Part shown: in pieces, positions 1 to 7,976 of the stretch
How positions within the stretch are numbered: position 1 is the first letter of the stretch
Layout of the letters: every line of letters begins with the position of its first letter
Assembly: GCA_002419285.1 (NCBI GenBank)
Contig: DIFU01000084.1
Span: 1 to 26,727, forward strand
DNA length: 26,727 nucleotides
Direction: 5' to 3'
DNA from: Prolixibacteraceae bacterium UBA5740
GTDB lineage: Bacteria > Bacteroidota > Bacteroidia > Bacteroidales > Prolixibacteraceae
Made by a program: the position numbers and the translations under genes
Notes under the pieces: model-generated
Told to the model about the DNA's origin: nothing
Databases searched by the model: none
Seen by the model: only the letters and a program-made list of their open reading frames with translations

Positions 1-368
1 CGGTTTTCAATTTGGGGATGAGGAATGGTCAGGATTTTACTCTCAAGCACCAACTGGTCGTAAAACAAGATATCGATATCCATCTTCCTTGAAAGATATT
101 TTCCGGGGGTACGTTTCCTGCCAAAATGGGATTCTATTGCGGCAATTTGATCGAGAATCTCAAGGGGACCCAGCTCTGTTGAGACTATTGCGATTTGGTT
201 CCAGAAATATTTCTTGCTTCTAAATCCCCAGGGTGGTGTTTGGTAAATGGATGATAAACGGGTAATGACACCTATGTTTTTCTTAATAAGGCGATATGTG
301 TCAGAAAAAATTTGAGATTTGTTTCCCAAATTGCCCCCCAAACTTAAAATTAGTTGGTGTTGTGACAT
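1..368 (-). CDS. folK: 2-amino-4-hydroxy-6-hydroxymethyldihydropteridine pyrophosphokinase (HPPK), 3' end beyond window
   Basis: This gene encodes HPPK, the cytoplasmic folate-pathway enzyme that moves pyrophosphate from ATP to 6-hydroxymethyl-7,8-dihydropterin. Reading leftward from the ATG at 366-368, the protein begins MSQHQLILSLGGNLGNK, which contains the family's N-terminal GxNLGN motif. It continues with YQTPPWGF, which matches the pterin-binding loop, and then RKRTPGKYLSRK followed by MDIDILFYD. The two aspartates of DIDIL are the family's Mg-ATP ligands. The frame stays open to base 1, about 122 residues, ending in the IPHPQ motif near the usual C-terminal third, so only roughly the last 20-30% is missing. 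The gene diverges from sppA with an 80-nt gap, so both start regions share that spacer. Identification rests on several motifs in order and is firm. Confidence 0.93.
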   Translation of the reverse strand, partial: MSQHQLILSLGGNLGNKSQIFSDTYRLIKKNIGVITRLSSIYQTPPWGFRSKKYFWNQIAIVSTELGPLEILDQIAAIESHFGRKRTPGKYLSRKMDIDILFYDQLVLESKILTIPHPQIEN

Positions 369-376
369 TACTTTTG
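369..376 (+). promoter_or_regulatory. Possible Bacteroidetes -7 element before sppA
   Basis: TACTTTTG matches the Bacteroidetes -7 consensus TAnnTTTG exactly and lies in the folK-sppA divergent gap, about 73 nt before the sppA start. I do not see a TTG -33 element at the usual spacing, so it could be chance in AT-rich sequence. Confidence 0.25.
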
Positions 377-448
377 CGTAATATTTTAAATATGTTGATG
401 ACCTATTGCTTGTATGAAGGTTGTAAATTAAATCAATAACACATTAAT

Positions 449-2227
449 ATGAAAGAGTTTTTCAAGTTTACGTTGGCAACCATTACCGGGATTGTTCTTT
501 TGTCAATTATCGGTTTTGTTTTTCTGATGATCCTGATTGGTGCACTAGTCTCATCAACGGAAAAGCAGGTTGTGGTTGAAAATCAATCCATGCTGGTTAT
601 TAATCTTGAGAATGTGGTTGTAGACCGGGCACCAAATGACCCGTTTTCTGATCTGAATATCCCTGGACTGGGAATGGTAAAAAAGATTGGAATGGACCAG
701 ATTCTTGGTTCAATAGAAAAGGCACGTCATGACGACAGGATTAAATGTATTTACCTCGACTTGTCTATTGTAAACGGCGGTATGGCAGATGTGGAAGAGA
801 TCAGGAACGCTCTTTTGGCATTCAGGGACAGTAGTGATAAACCTGTGTATGCCTATGGCGACATGTTCGATCAAAAGGCATATTATCTGGCGACAGCCTC
901 TGACAAGATTGTTCTGAATCCACATGGTGCCATCGATTTTCGGGGATTGGGAGGAGAGGTGACTTTCTTCAGGAACGCCCTCGAAAAATTGGGTGTTGAA
1001 ATGCAGATCGTTCGTCACGGCAAGTTTAAAGCAGCCGTTGAACCTTATATGCTCGAGAAAATGAGTGATGAGAACAGGGAGCAAACCATGACTTACCTCA
1101 CCAGTATGTGGAATCAAATGCTCCAGGGAATCTCGAAGGAAAGAAACATACCTGTTGATTCTCTGAATGTTCTGGCTGATGAAGTACTTACTTTTCGCAG
1201 GGGTGACAGGGCCCTGGCGGCTGGCTTGGTTGATGCACTCAAATATAAGGATGAAGTGCTGGAGGATTTGAGAGAAATTACTGGTGCCACCGATAAAAAG
1301 GGGATACCGGTTGTTGGTGTGTCCGGGTATTCCAAAGCACAACATGAAAAGTCGGGAAGCCGTCCGTTTTCGCGGAATAAGATAGCCGTCATTTATGCCA
1401 GTGGTGAAATCGGTGTACCTATGTCAGCTTCTGAAGGGATTAGCGGAGATAAGCTCTCCAGGGAAATCAGGAAAGTACGTCAGGATTCTTCTTATAAGGC
1501 AATTGTTTTGCGAGTTGATTCTCCCGGAGGCAGTGCCTACGATTCAGAAGTGATATGGAGAGAGATGAAACTGGCAGCAGACGAAAAGGTCGTTGTCGTC
1601 TCAATGGGTGATGTGGCTGCATCGGGAGGGTATTACATAGCCTGTGCCGCTGATCAGATTTATGCCCAGCCAAATACCATCACAGGTTCTATCGGAGTTT
1701 TCGGGACAATACCCAATGCGGGCGAATTGCTGAATGATAAGCTTGGAATCACCACCGATGTGGTAAAAACAAACCAACATTCCGATATGCCATCGCTCAC
1801 CCGGCCGATGACCGATTTTGAAAGGAACCTGATGCAATCCTATGTCGAAGATATATATGATGTATTTGTCACCCGGGTAGCCGATGGCCGGGGAATGGAC
1901 AAGGCAGAAGTGGATGAAATTGGCCAGGGTCGGGTCTGGAGTGGAATCAATGCATTGGAAATCGGACTGGTTGACGAATTGGGTGGACTGGATGATGCCG
2001 TTAAAAGAGCAGCTGAAATGGCTGGTTTAGAAAATTACCGGACTGTTTCTTTACCCGAATTGACTGATCCTTTCCAGGAGTTGCTAAAAAGCGGCACAGA
2101 TAATATCAGACTCCGTATTCTCAAAAACGAAATGGGTGATACCTGGAAATACTATGATTATCTTAAAAAGGCTGGCAGCCTGAAGGGAATCTATGCCCGT
2201 ATTCCTTATGATGTTGAAATACGATAG
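449..2227 (+). CDS. sppA: Signal peptide peptidase SppA, 67K (long, tandem-domain) type
   Basis: SppA is a membrane-anchored serine protease that degrades signal peptides left in the membrane after protein export. The 592-aa product has one N-terminal transmembrane segment (about residues 8-35) and then two tandem S49/ClpP-like domains, the length expected of the long E. coli-type enzyme. The catalytic pair is visible. Lys192 lies in RHGKFKAAVEPY in the first domain, and Ser392 in GDVAASGGYYIA in the second, matching E. coli Lys209/Ser409. The motif LRVDSPGGSAYDSEVIW lies just before the serine motif and also fits the family. The ATG at 449 puts the anchor directly at the N-terminus. The gene diverges from folK and precedes lpxK on the same strand with a 223-nt gap. 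Nothing is truncated. Confidence 0.95.
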   Translation: MKEFFKFTLATITGIVLLSIIGFVFLMILIGALVSSTEKQVVVENQSMLVINLENVVVDRAPNDPFSDLNIPGLGMVKKIGMDQILGSIEKARHDDRIKCIYLDLSIVNGGMADVEEIRNALLAFRDSSDKPVYAYGDMFDQKAYYLATASDKIVLNPHGAIDFRGLGGEVTFFRNALEKLGVEMQIVRHGKFKAAVEPYMLEKMSDENREQTMTYLTSMWNQMLQGISKERNIPVDSLNVLADEVLTFRRGDRALAAGLVDALKYKDEVLEDLREITGATDKKGIPVVGVSGYSKAQHEKSGSRPFSRNKIAVIYASGEIGVPMSASEGISGDKLSREIRKVRQDSSYKAIVLRVDSPGGSAYDSEVIWREMKLAADEKVVVVSMGDVAASGGYYIACAADQIYAQPNTITGSIGVFGTIPNAGELLNDKLGITTDVVKTNQHSDMPSLTRPMTDFERNLMQSYVEDIYDVFVTRVADGRGMDKAEVDEIGQGRVWSGINALEIGLVDELGGLDDAVKRAAEMAGLENYRTVSLPELTDPFQELLKSGTDNIRLRILKNEMGDTWKYYDYLKKAGSLKGIYARIPYDVEIR

Positions 2228-2450
2228 ATAGTCGTTTTTTAAATAAACAAGCTTTTGTAGTACCTGGCCATGATAAGCTACTTAAACATGACCTTGGCTA
2301 CAGAAGCTTTTTATTTTGTAAATGACTCTTTTTTAATGACAATAGGTTATTTGAACCGTCTCCGTAAGGCCGTGGCCTGCATAGAAATTATGGGTTAGGT
2401 TCTGATTATACGGTCAATATTTACTACTTTAGTATCCCTATTTACTGTCT
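2228..2450. other. Intergenic spacer sppA-lpxK, no gene seen
   Basis: This 223-nt AT-rich spacer has no convincing ORF, RNA or strong hairpin. TACTTTAG, about 25 nt before the lpxK start, is one mismatch from the TAnnTTTG -7 consensus and may be a weak lpxK promoter. Confidence 0.5.
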
Positions 2451-3548
2451 ATGCTGAAGTTTCTCCTATATCCACTGTCATTGATGTATGGGCTCATTAC
2501 GGCCATAAGAAATAAACTATATGATTTTAAGATATTGACCTCCACGGAGTTTGATATACCCGTTATCTCAATTGGGAATATTACCGTTGGAGGTACCGGT
2601 AAAACCCCACATACCGAATACCTGATCAAACTGCTGAAACAAAACTACAAAGTTTCTACCCTCAGTAGGGGATATAAGCGGAAGAGCCAGGGATTCAGGA
2701 TGGTTGAATCAGATTCAGCTGTTGAAGAGGTGGGAGATGAGCCTCTTCAGATGAAGTTGAAATATCCGGGTGTAACCGTATCCGTTTGTGAAAACCGGGT
2801 TAAGGGAGTTGAAGAGCTTCTTGGACGACAACCTGCCCCCGATGTTGTTGTGCTTGATGATGCCTTTCAGCACAGGAGAATTACACCTGGTTTGAATATT
2901 CTGCTTATTGATTATAACAAGCCCATCAAGGATGATTATATGTTGCCACTTGGCAGGTTGAGGGAAAGTAAGTTGCAGGCAAAGCGTGCCAACATTATAA
3001 TCATTACTAAATGTCCCAATGAGATTACACCGATAACACGAAGGATTCTTGCCAAAGATGTAAGTCTATACCCATATCAGGATTTGTACTTTACCACCAT
3101 GGTGTATGGCCAGCTTTGTCCGGTATTTCCCGAAGGACGGCCAATGGATCTGTTTAACGATCCCCGGCATATGGCCATTCTGGTTATATTGGGGATTGCT
3201 GCTCCGGAATACGCCATTAATCATCTTTCAAAGATTTCCACTGAAATCGACTCAATGATCTTTTCCGATCATCATAATTACACAGAAAGTGATATTGAGA
3301 ATATACAGCAGCGGTTCAACCAATTTAAGAATCCAAGGCGAATCATTGTCACTACTGAAAAGGATACTGTCAGGTTAAGGCAACTCAATCTTTCAAAAGA
3401 GTTTAAGTCAGTACTCTATTATCTTCCGGTTCAGGTCAAATTTTTGGATCGGGAAGGGAAACAATTTGATAAAAAAATAATGGATTATGTTGGAGAAAAT
3501 AAAAGCAACCGCGAATTACATCAAAGAAAAAACAGGGTGCAAGGCTGA
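2451..3548 (+). CDS. lpxK: Tetraacyldisaccharide 4'-kinase (lipid A biosynthesis)
   Basis: LpxK phosphorylates the 4' position of the lipid A disaccharide precursor at the inner face of the cytoplasmic membrane, late in the Raetz pathway. The 365-aa protein starts MLKFLLYPLSLMYG, the hydrophobic N-terminal helix typical of LpxK. A P-loop follows in IGNITVGGTGKTPHTEYL (GGTGKT at residues 47-52), then GDEPLQMKLKYP and the conserved VVLDDAFQHR. HHNYTESDI and TTEKDTVRL near the C-terminus also fit the family. Length is normal. The last 20 codons overlap the start of the purine nucleoside phosphorylase in another frame, so the two genes are probably co-transcribed and perhaps translationally coupled. 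The gene indicates a Gram-negative envelope with lipid A. Confidence 0.95.
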   Translation: MLKFLLYPLSLMYGLITAIRNKLYDFKILTSTEFDIPVISIGNITVGGTGKTPHTEYLIKLLKQNYKVSTLSRGYKRKSQGFRMVESDSAVEEVGDEPLQMKLKYPGVTVSVCENRVKGVEELLGRQPAPDVVVLDDAFQHRRITPGLNILLIDYNKPIKDDYMLPLGRLRESKLQAKRANIIIITKCPNEITPITRRILAKDVSLYPYQDLYFTTMVYGQLCPVFPEGRPMDLFNDPRHMAILVILGIAAPEYAINHLSKISTEIDSMIFSDHHNYTESDIENIQQRFNQFKNPRRIIVTTEKDTVRLRQLNLSKEFKSVLYYLPVQVKFLDREGKQFDKKIMDYVGENKSNRELHQRKNRVQG

Positions 3549-4299
3549 TACGGGCATTATCCTGGGTACTGGTCTTGGTGGGCTTGTCAATGAGATTACC
3601 ATTGAGAAAACCTTGCCTTATTTTGAAATACCCCATTTCCCGGTGTCAACTGTTGACGGTCATGCAGGAAGACTTATTTTCGGTAAACTCGGGAACAAAG
3701 AGGTCATGGCCATGCAAGGCAGGTTTCACTTTTATGAAGGATACACCATGAAAGAGGTGACCTTCCCCGTAAGGGTAATGCAACAACTTGGAATATCATA
3801 TCTATTTGTTTCCAATGCATCTGGTGGACTTAATCCCGATTTTCGTGTGGGCGATATCATGGTGATCAACGACCATATCAATTTCTTTCCTGAACACCCT
3901 TTGCGTGGACCCAACATTAATGAACTGGGACCCAGGTTTCCTGATATGAGCCGGGTATATGACGAAAGATTGAGGTATTCCGCTAAACTTATTTCGCTTG
4001 AGCATAACTTTAACCTGAAAGAGGGCGTGTATGTCGGGGTTTCCGGTCCTACATTTGAAACTCCCGCAGAGTATCTGATGTTCAGAAAACTCGGAGGCGA
4101 TGTTGTTGGGATGAGTACCGTGCCCGAAGTAATCGTGGCCCGGCATGCCGGGATGAAGGTGTTTGGTATTTCTATCATTACCGATAGTGGCGTTCCCGGA
4201 CAAATTGTTGAAATTTCACATGATGAAGTGCAAAAGGTAGCAATGAAAGCGGAGCCCAAAATGACACTTGTTATGAGAAAACTTATTGAGTCCATATAG
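3487..4299 (+). CDS. punA: Purine nucleoside phosphorylase, trimeric (PNP/MTAP) family
   Basis: This enzyme catalyses phosphorolysis of purine (deoxy)nucleosides to free base and (deoxy)ribose-1-phosphate in purine salvage. The 270-aa product shows the trimeric PNP signatures in order: phosphate loop ILGTGLGGLV, GHAGRL, MQGRFHFYEGY, SNASGGLNPDF, GDIMVINDHINFFPEHPLRG, GPTFETPAE and VGMSTVPEVIVARHAGM. Glu191 in GPTFETPAE corresponds to the purine-binding Glu201 of human PNP. The position equivalent to human Asn243 is Asp233 (IITDSG instead of ITN), which may alter base preference. The ATG at 3487 gives the expected N-terminus MLEKIKATANYIKEK, although it lies 62 nt inside lpxK. The gene order with sppA and lpxK is one I recall from Bacteroidetes genomes. 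Confidence 0.93.
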   Translation: MLEKIKATANYIKEKTGCKADTGIILGTGLGGLVNEITIEKTLPYFEIPHFPVSTVDGHAGRLIFGKLGNKEVMAMQGRFHFYEGYTMKEVTFPVRVMQQLGISYLFVSNASGGLNPDFRVGDIMVINDHINFFPEHPLRGPNINELGPRFPDMSRVYDERLRYSAKLISLEHNFNLKEGVYVGVSGPTFETPAEYLMFRKLGGDVVGMSTVPEVIVARHAGMKVFGISIITDSGVPGQIVEISHDEVQKVAMKAEPKMTLVMRKLIESI

Positions 4300-4352
4300 G
4301 TATTTGATAATCAGTTCCAATCAGAATAAGATTGACTTTCCCAGTTGATACT

Positions 4353-4508
4353 ATGAATAGATTCGTCCAACTGCTGGCAGTGGCAACAAGATTGAATTCC
4401 TCAATGCCGGGTAATCAAAAAGCCGAAATGGGGAAGGGAGCCCATGCTAAATGGGGCGGAGGCACTTTTGGCGGTTACATGTATAAAAAACCGGTATTTT
4501 CCTATTGA
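4353..4508 (+). CDS. Possible small protein, 51 aa, unknown
   Basis: An ATG-initiated ORF of 51 codons ends 10 nt before the preferred start of the PrsW-family gene. The product begins MNRFVQLLAVATRLNSS and has a Gly/Lys/aromatic-rich C-terminal half (KWGGGTFGGYMYKKP). I recognise no family. Its position would suit a leader peptide or translational coupling to the protease, but an ORF this short can occur by chance, and no ribosome-binding site helps decide. Confidence 0.22.
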   Translation: MNRFVQLLAVATRLNSSMPGNQKAEMGKGAHAKWGGGTFGGYMYKKPVFSY

Positions 4509-4518
4509 ACCTGATGTT

Positions 4519-5235
4519 ATGGATCTGATTCTGATAGCTCTGGCCCCTGTCGTTATTATAGCCTTTTACATTTGGTTCCGTGATAAATATGAACAGGAAC
4601 CTTTGCAGCCGCTTCTTTATTCACTTGGGGCCGGTATCTTGATTGTGATTCCAATAATCACGGTTGAAGGTTTGCTTTCCGAACTTGTTGGAAGTCTTGA
4701 CAGAATTTCGGGTGCAGCCTATCATGCCTTCGTGGTTGCAGGATTTACGGAAGAATTATTTAAGTACCTGGCACTGGTTTTACTGATCTGGAAAAGTCCG
4801 CATTTTAACGACAAATACGATGGTATTGTATATGCTACATTCGTTTCACTGGGCTTTGCAGGAGCCGAAAATGTGATGTATGTTCTTCATAATGGCCTTG
4901 CAACAGGTTTGATGAGAGCCTTTACCGCAGTTCCTGCCCATGCGATTTTTGGTATTACGATGGGATATTATTTCGGAATGGCCCGATTTTATCCGAAGCG
5001 TGAACGTGAACTAAAAAGAAAAGCCTTGTGGATACCGATCCTTCTTCATGGAATTTATGATTTTATACTGATGACCGAGATAGCCTGGCTTTGGTCTGTG
5101 TTTATTTTGTTTGTAATTTATTTGTATGTCATTGGATTAAGGCGAATGAAAGTGCTTTCAGTCCAATCTTATTACCGAACTGATTATGAATTGTTGAACA
5201 GGAAATTTGGGGGGCCTGCCGATATGCATCGGTGA
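4519..5235 (+). CDS. PrsW-family intramembrane glutamic protease / CPBP-like membrane protein
   Basis: This is a polytopic membrane protein of the PrsW family, whose founding member in Bacillus subtilis performs site-1 cleavage of the anti-sigma factor RsiW. From the ATG at 4519 the product is 238 aa and begins MDLILIALAPVVIIAFYIWF, the usual N-terminal membrane helix. The characteristic RDKYEQEP follows. Family motifs are the glutamate pair in FTEELFK (Glu78-Glu79), GAENVMY, HAIFGITMGYYFG (His141) and HGIYDF (His177, Asp181). An upstream in-frame ATG at 4444 would add 25 polar, poorly conserved-looking residues, so I prefer 4519. No anti-sigma or sigma factor gene lies in the window, so the substrate cannot be guessed. 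Confidence 0.85.
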   Translation: MDLILIALAPVVIIAFYIWFRDKYEQEPLQPLLYSLGAGILIVIPIITVEGLLSELVGSLDRISGAAYHAFVVAGFTEELFKYLALVLLIWKSPHFNDKYDGIVYATFVSLGFAGAENVMYVLHNGLATGLMRAFTAVPAHAIFGITMGYYFGMARFYPKRERELKRKALWIPILLHGIYDFILMTEIAWLWSVFILFVIYLYVIGLRRMKVLSVQSYYRTDYELLNRKFGGPADMHR

Positions 5236-5363
5236 ACCTCAATCAGCTTCCCTGAATTATACACCATGAATAGTTAGTTATTGAAGCAGAATAATAATTT
5301 CAACCAATATTTTCAGCATTCAACATATTTTCTTGTATCATACCTTAAACCAATTACTGAAAT

Positions 5364-6311
5364 ATGAAATTCTTACCAGATTACGGAGATGTTGAGAGGG
5401 CTTATTCATTAATAGCCCCAATGGTGCACCGGACTCCTGTCCTCACATCAACTTCTATAAATATAATAACTGGCGGAAATATTTTTTTCAAGTGTGAAAA
5501 CCTGCAAAAAGTGGGTGCATTTAAATTTCGGGGTGCTTCAAATGCAGTTTTCTCTTTATCGGAGGAAGATGCCAGAAAAGGTGTTGCAACCCATTCCTCG
5601 GGCAATCATGCTGCTGCTTTGGCATTAGCAGCCCGGATGAGGGGTATTCCTGCCCATATAGTTATGCCATCCTCTTCGCCCGAGATTAAGAAAAGGGCGG
5701 TTGCCGGGTATGGTGGAATTATCACCTTGTGTGAACCCACCTTGCAGGCAAGAGAATCCACCTTGAATGAGGTTGTACGGCAAACCGGTGCGACCATTAT
5801 CCATCCATATGACAATTTTTTCGTGATTGCCGGGCAGGGTACCGCTGCCAAGGAACTCATTGAGGATGCCGGTCCGTTCGATCTGATTATATCACCTGTT
5901 GGAGGAGGAGGTTTACTTAGCGGTACGGCAATAGCAGCAAAGCATCTATCGCCTTCCTGCAGGGTCATTGCGGCAGAACCCGCTGGGGCCGATGATGCAT
6001 ATCGCTCCTTCATTGCGCACAAAATAATACCGTCCGAGCATCCGAAGACGATCGCTGATGGTCTGTTGACTTCCCTGGGGCAGCGCAATTTTTCCATTAT
6101 CAGTGAATTGGTTGATGACATCGTGACTGTATCAGAGGAGAAGATTATTGAAGCTATGCGACTGGTTTGGGAGAGGATGAAGATTATCATCGAACCATCA
6201 TCGGCTGTTCCCCTTGGGGCAATTCTAGAGGGGAAAATCAAGGTTGAGGGTTTTAAAACAGGGATCATTCTATCAGGGGGAAATCTGGATTTGGGAAAGC
6301 TGCCTTTCTGA
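5364..6311 (+). CDS. PLP-dependent serine/threonine dehydratase (threonine ammonia-lyase or serine racemase type)
   Basis: This is a fold-type II PLP enzyme that deaminates hydroxy amino acids (threonine or serine to 2-oxo acid and ammonia) or racemises serine. The 315-aa product carries the Schiff-base lysine Lys54 in KVGAFKFRGASNA, the substrate loop SSGNHAAAL, the glycine loop VGGGGLLSG that binds the PLP phosphate, and LSGGNLDL near the C-terminus. There is no C-terminal ACT regulatory domain, so it resembles the short catabolic/racemase group rather than isoleucine-feedback-controlled IlvA. Sequence alone does not separate threonine dehydratase, serine racemase and hydroxyaspartate dehydratase, which are all of this size. 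It stands alone between the PrsW gene and yifB with gaps above 100 nt on both sides. Confidence 0.88.
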   Translation: MKFLPDYGDVERAYSLIAPMVHRTPVLTSTSINIITGGNIFFKCENLQKVGAFKFRGASNAVFSLSEEDARKGVATHSSGNHAAALALAARMRGIPAHIVMPSSSPEIKKRAVAGYGGIITLCEPTLQARESTLNEVVRQTGATIIHPYDNFFVIAGQGTAAKELIEDAGPFDLIISPVGGGGLLSGTAIAAKHLSPSCRVIAAEPAGADDAYRSFIAHKIIPSEHPKTIADGLLTSLGQRNFSIISELVDDIVTVSEEKIIEAMRLVWERMKIIIEPSSAVPLGAILEGKIKVEGFKTGIILSGGNLDLGKLPF

Positions 6312-6425
6312 ATCTTGTCAGAAAGAAAAAAAATATCTGGCAAGTCGAAAAAATAATGAACATACGTATATAATATTTATTGACATTGGCTACTTTTATG
6401 GTCCCTTATCAGAACCATATTAACT

Positions 6426-7964
6426 ATGTTTGTAAAAACTTATGCGAGCGCTGTTCATGGAATTAATGCCGTAACCATTACCATTGAGGCCGATGTCACC
6501 AACGGGATAAAGTTCCTTATGGTCGGACTGCCCGATAATGCAGTAAAGGAAAGCCAGCAAAGAATTGAATCTGCCCTTAGGATCATGAATCTAAAATGGC
6601 CCCGGCAGAAGATCGTGATCAATATGGCGCCAGCCGATATACGAAAGGAAGGATCATCATATGACCTACCCATCGCAATTGCTGTCTTGGCTGCCTCGGG
6701 CCAGATGAATTCTGACAAGCTTGAGAAATATGTACTAATGGGTGAATTGTCGCTTGACGGTTCCCTTCAGCCGGTGAAGGGTGTCCTTCCCATTGCCGTC
6801 AACGCCAGGAAGGAAGGTTTTGAAGGGTTTATACTGCCTCGTCAAAATGCAAGGGAAGCAGCGGTAGTTGATAAATTGAAGGTTTTCGGCGCAGGAACCA
6901 TTGGCGAAGTGATTGCTTTCCTGAACGATGAAACGAAGATAGAGCCAACCATTGTTGATACACGAAAAGAATTTTTTGGAAAAGTGGGACAATTTGATGT
7001 TGATTTCGCTGACGTGAAAGGGCAGGAAAGTGTAAAAAGGGCTCTGGAAATAGCCGCGGCGGGTTCGCATAACATCATTTTGATAGGTCCACCCGGCTCC
7101 GGAAAAACAATGCTCGCCAAGCGGATTCCCACGATACTACCACCTTTTACACTTAAGGAAGCACTCGAAACCACCAAGATACATTCTGTGGCCGGAAAAA
7201 TCGACAAGGATACTTCCCTGATGACTATCCGACCTTTCAGAAGTCCCCACCATACCATTTCGGATGTGGCCCTGGTCGGAGGCGGATCCTACCCCCAGCC
7301 AGGAGAAATTAGCCTGTCACATAATGGGGTGCTTTTTCTCGATGAATTACCAGAATTTAAGCGTACTGTCCTCGAAGTGATGCGTCAGCCTCTTGAAGAT
7401 CGCAAAATCACCGTTTCAAGGTCCAGGTTCACAGTTGAATATCCAGCCTCGTTTATGCTGATTGCATCCATGAATCCCTGTCCCTGCGGTTATTACAACC
7501 ATCCTACAAAAGATTGTGTATGTGCTGCCGGACTTGTCCAGAAATACCTCAACAGGATATCAGGGCCATTACTCGATCGCATCGATATTCACTTGGAAGT
7601 CGTTCCGGTTCCATTCAAAAACCTGGATGAAAAGGAATCTTCTGAAAGAAGTGACAAGATCCGTGAGCGTGTAATCAGGGCCCGATCCATACAGGAGGAA
7701 CGGTTTAGTGACCAGAATGGAATATATTCCAATGCGCAGATGAATCCGGGATTGATCAGCAGGTTTGTAAAGCTTGACAGTGCTTGTCGGGAGCTTTTAA
7801 AAAATGCAATGGAGCGTCTTGGACTTTCTGCCAGGGCATATGACCGGATACTTAAAGTGTCGCGTACCATTGCTGATCTGGATGGTAGTCAGGATGTGCA
7901 GTCGCACCATCTATCCGAAGCTATCCACTATCGAAGTCTCGATAGGGAAAGCTGGGGTGGCTGA
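6426..7964 (+). CDS. comM: YifB/ComM family Mg-chelatase-like AAA+ ATPase
   Basis: YifB/ComM proteins are AAA+ hexamers. In Vibrio and Haemophilus, ComM drives branch migration during natural transformation. The 512-aa protein begins with a LonC-like (ChlI-type) domain (about 1-170; FVKTYASAVHGI, VGLPDNAVKESQQR). An AAA+ module follows, with Walker A GPPGSGKT (Lys227), PFRSPHHTISD, and Walker B in LFLDELPEF (about 305-313). A cysteine cluster lies in the insertion CPCGYYNHPTKDCVC (Cys352, 354, 364, 366). The C-terminal lid contains RISGPLLDRIDIHLEV, and RAYDRILKVSRTIADLDG lies near the end. Length and motifs are complete. Together with dprA in the same window it is consistent with DNA-uptake or recombination functions, although both genes are widespread in non-competent bacteria. 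Confidence 0.93.
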   Translation: MFVKTYASAVHGINAVTITIEADVTNGIKFLMVGLPDNAVKESQQRIESALRIMNLKWPRQKIVINMAPADIRKEGSSYDLPIAIAVLAASGQMNSDKLEKYVLMGELSLDGSLQPVKGVLPIAVNARKEGFEGFILPRQNAREAAVVDKLKVFGAGTIGEVIAFLNDETKIEPTIVDTRKEFFGKVGQFDVDFADVKGQESVKRALEIAAAGSHNIILIGPPGSGKTMLAKRIPTILPPFTLKEALETTKIHSVAGKIDKDTSLMTIRPFRSPHHTISDVALVGGGSYPQPGEISLSHNGVLFLDELPEFKRTVLEVMRQPLEDRKITVSRSRFTVEYPASFMLIASMNPCPCGYYNHPTKDCVCAAGLVQKYLNRISGPLLDRIDIHLEVVPVPFKNLDEKESSERSDKIRERVIRARSIQEERFSDQNGIYSNAQMNPGLISRFVKLDSACRELLKNAMERLGLSARAYDRILKVSRTIADLDGSQDVQSHHLSEAIHYRSLDRESWGG

Positions 7965-7976
7965 CATGTTGGAAAA

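Noticed and set aside
710..1345. 211-codon antisense ORF inside sppA
   Set aside because: It lies entirely opposite a well-conserved gene, has no recognisable family or signal, and looks like a frame shadow.
4444..4518. Longer start for the PrsW-family protein
   Set aside because: The extra 25 residues look non-homologous, and the family starts at the hydrophobic helix beginning MDLILIALAP.
5606..6343. 245-codon antisense ORF opposite the dehydratase gene
   Set aside because: Serine/proline-rich shadow translation opposite a conserved PLP enzyme, with no independent support.
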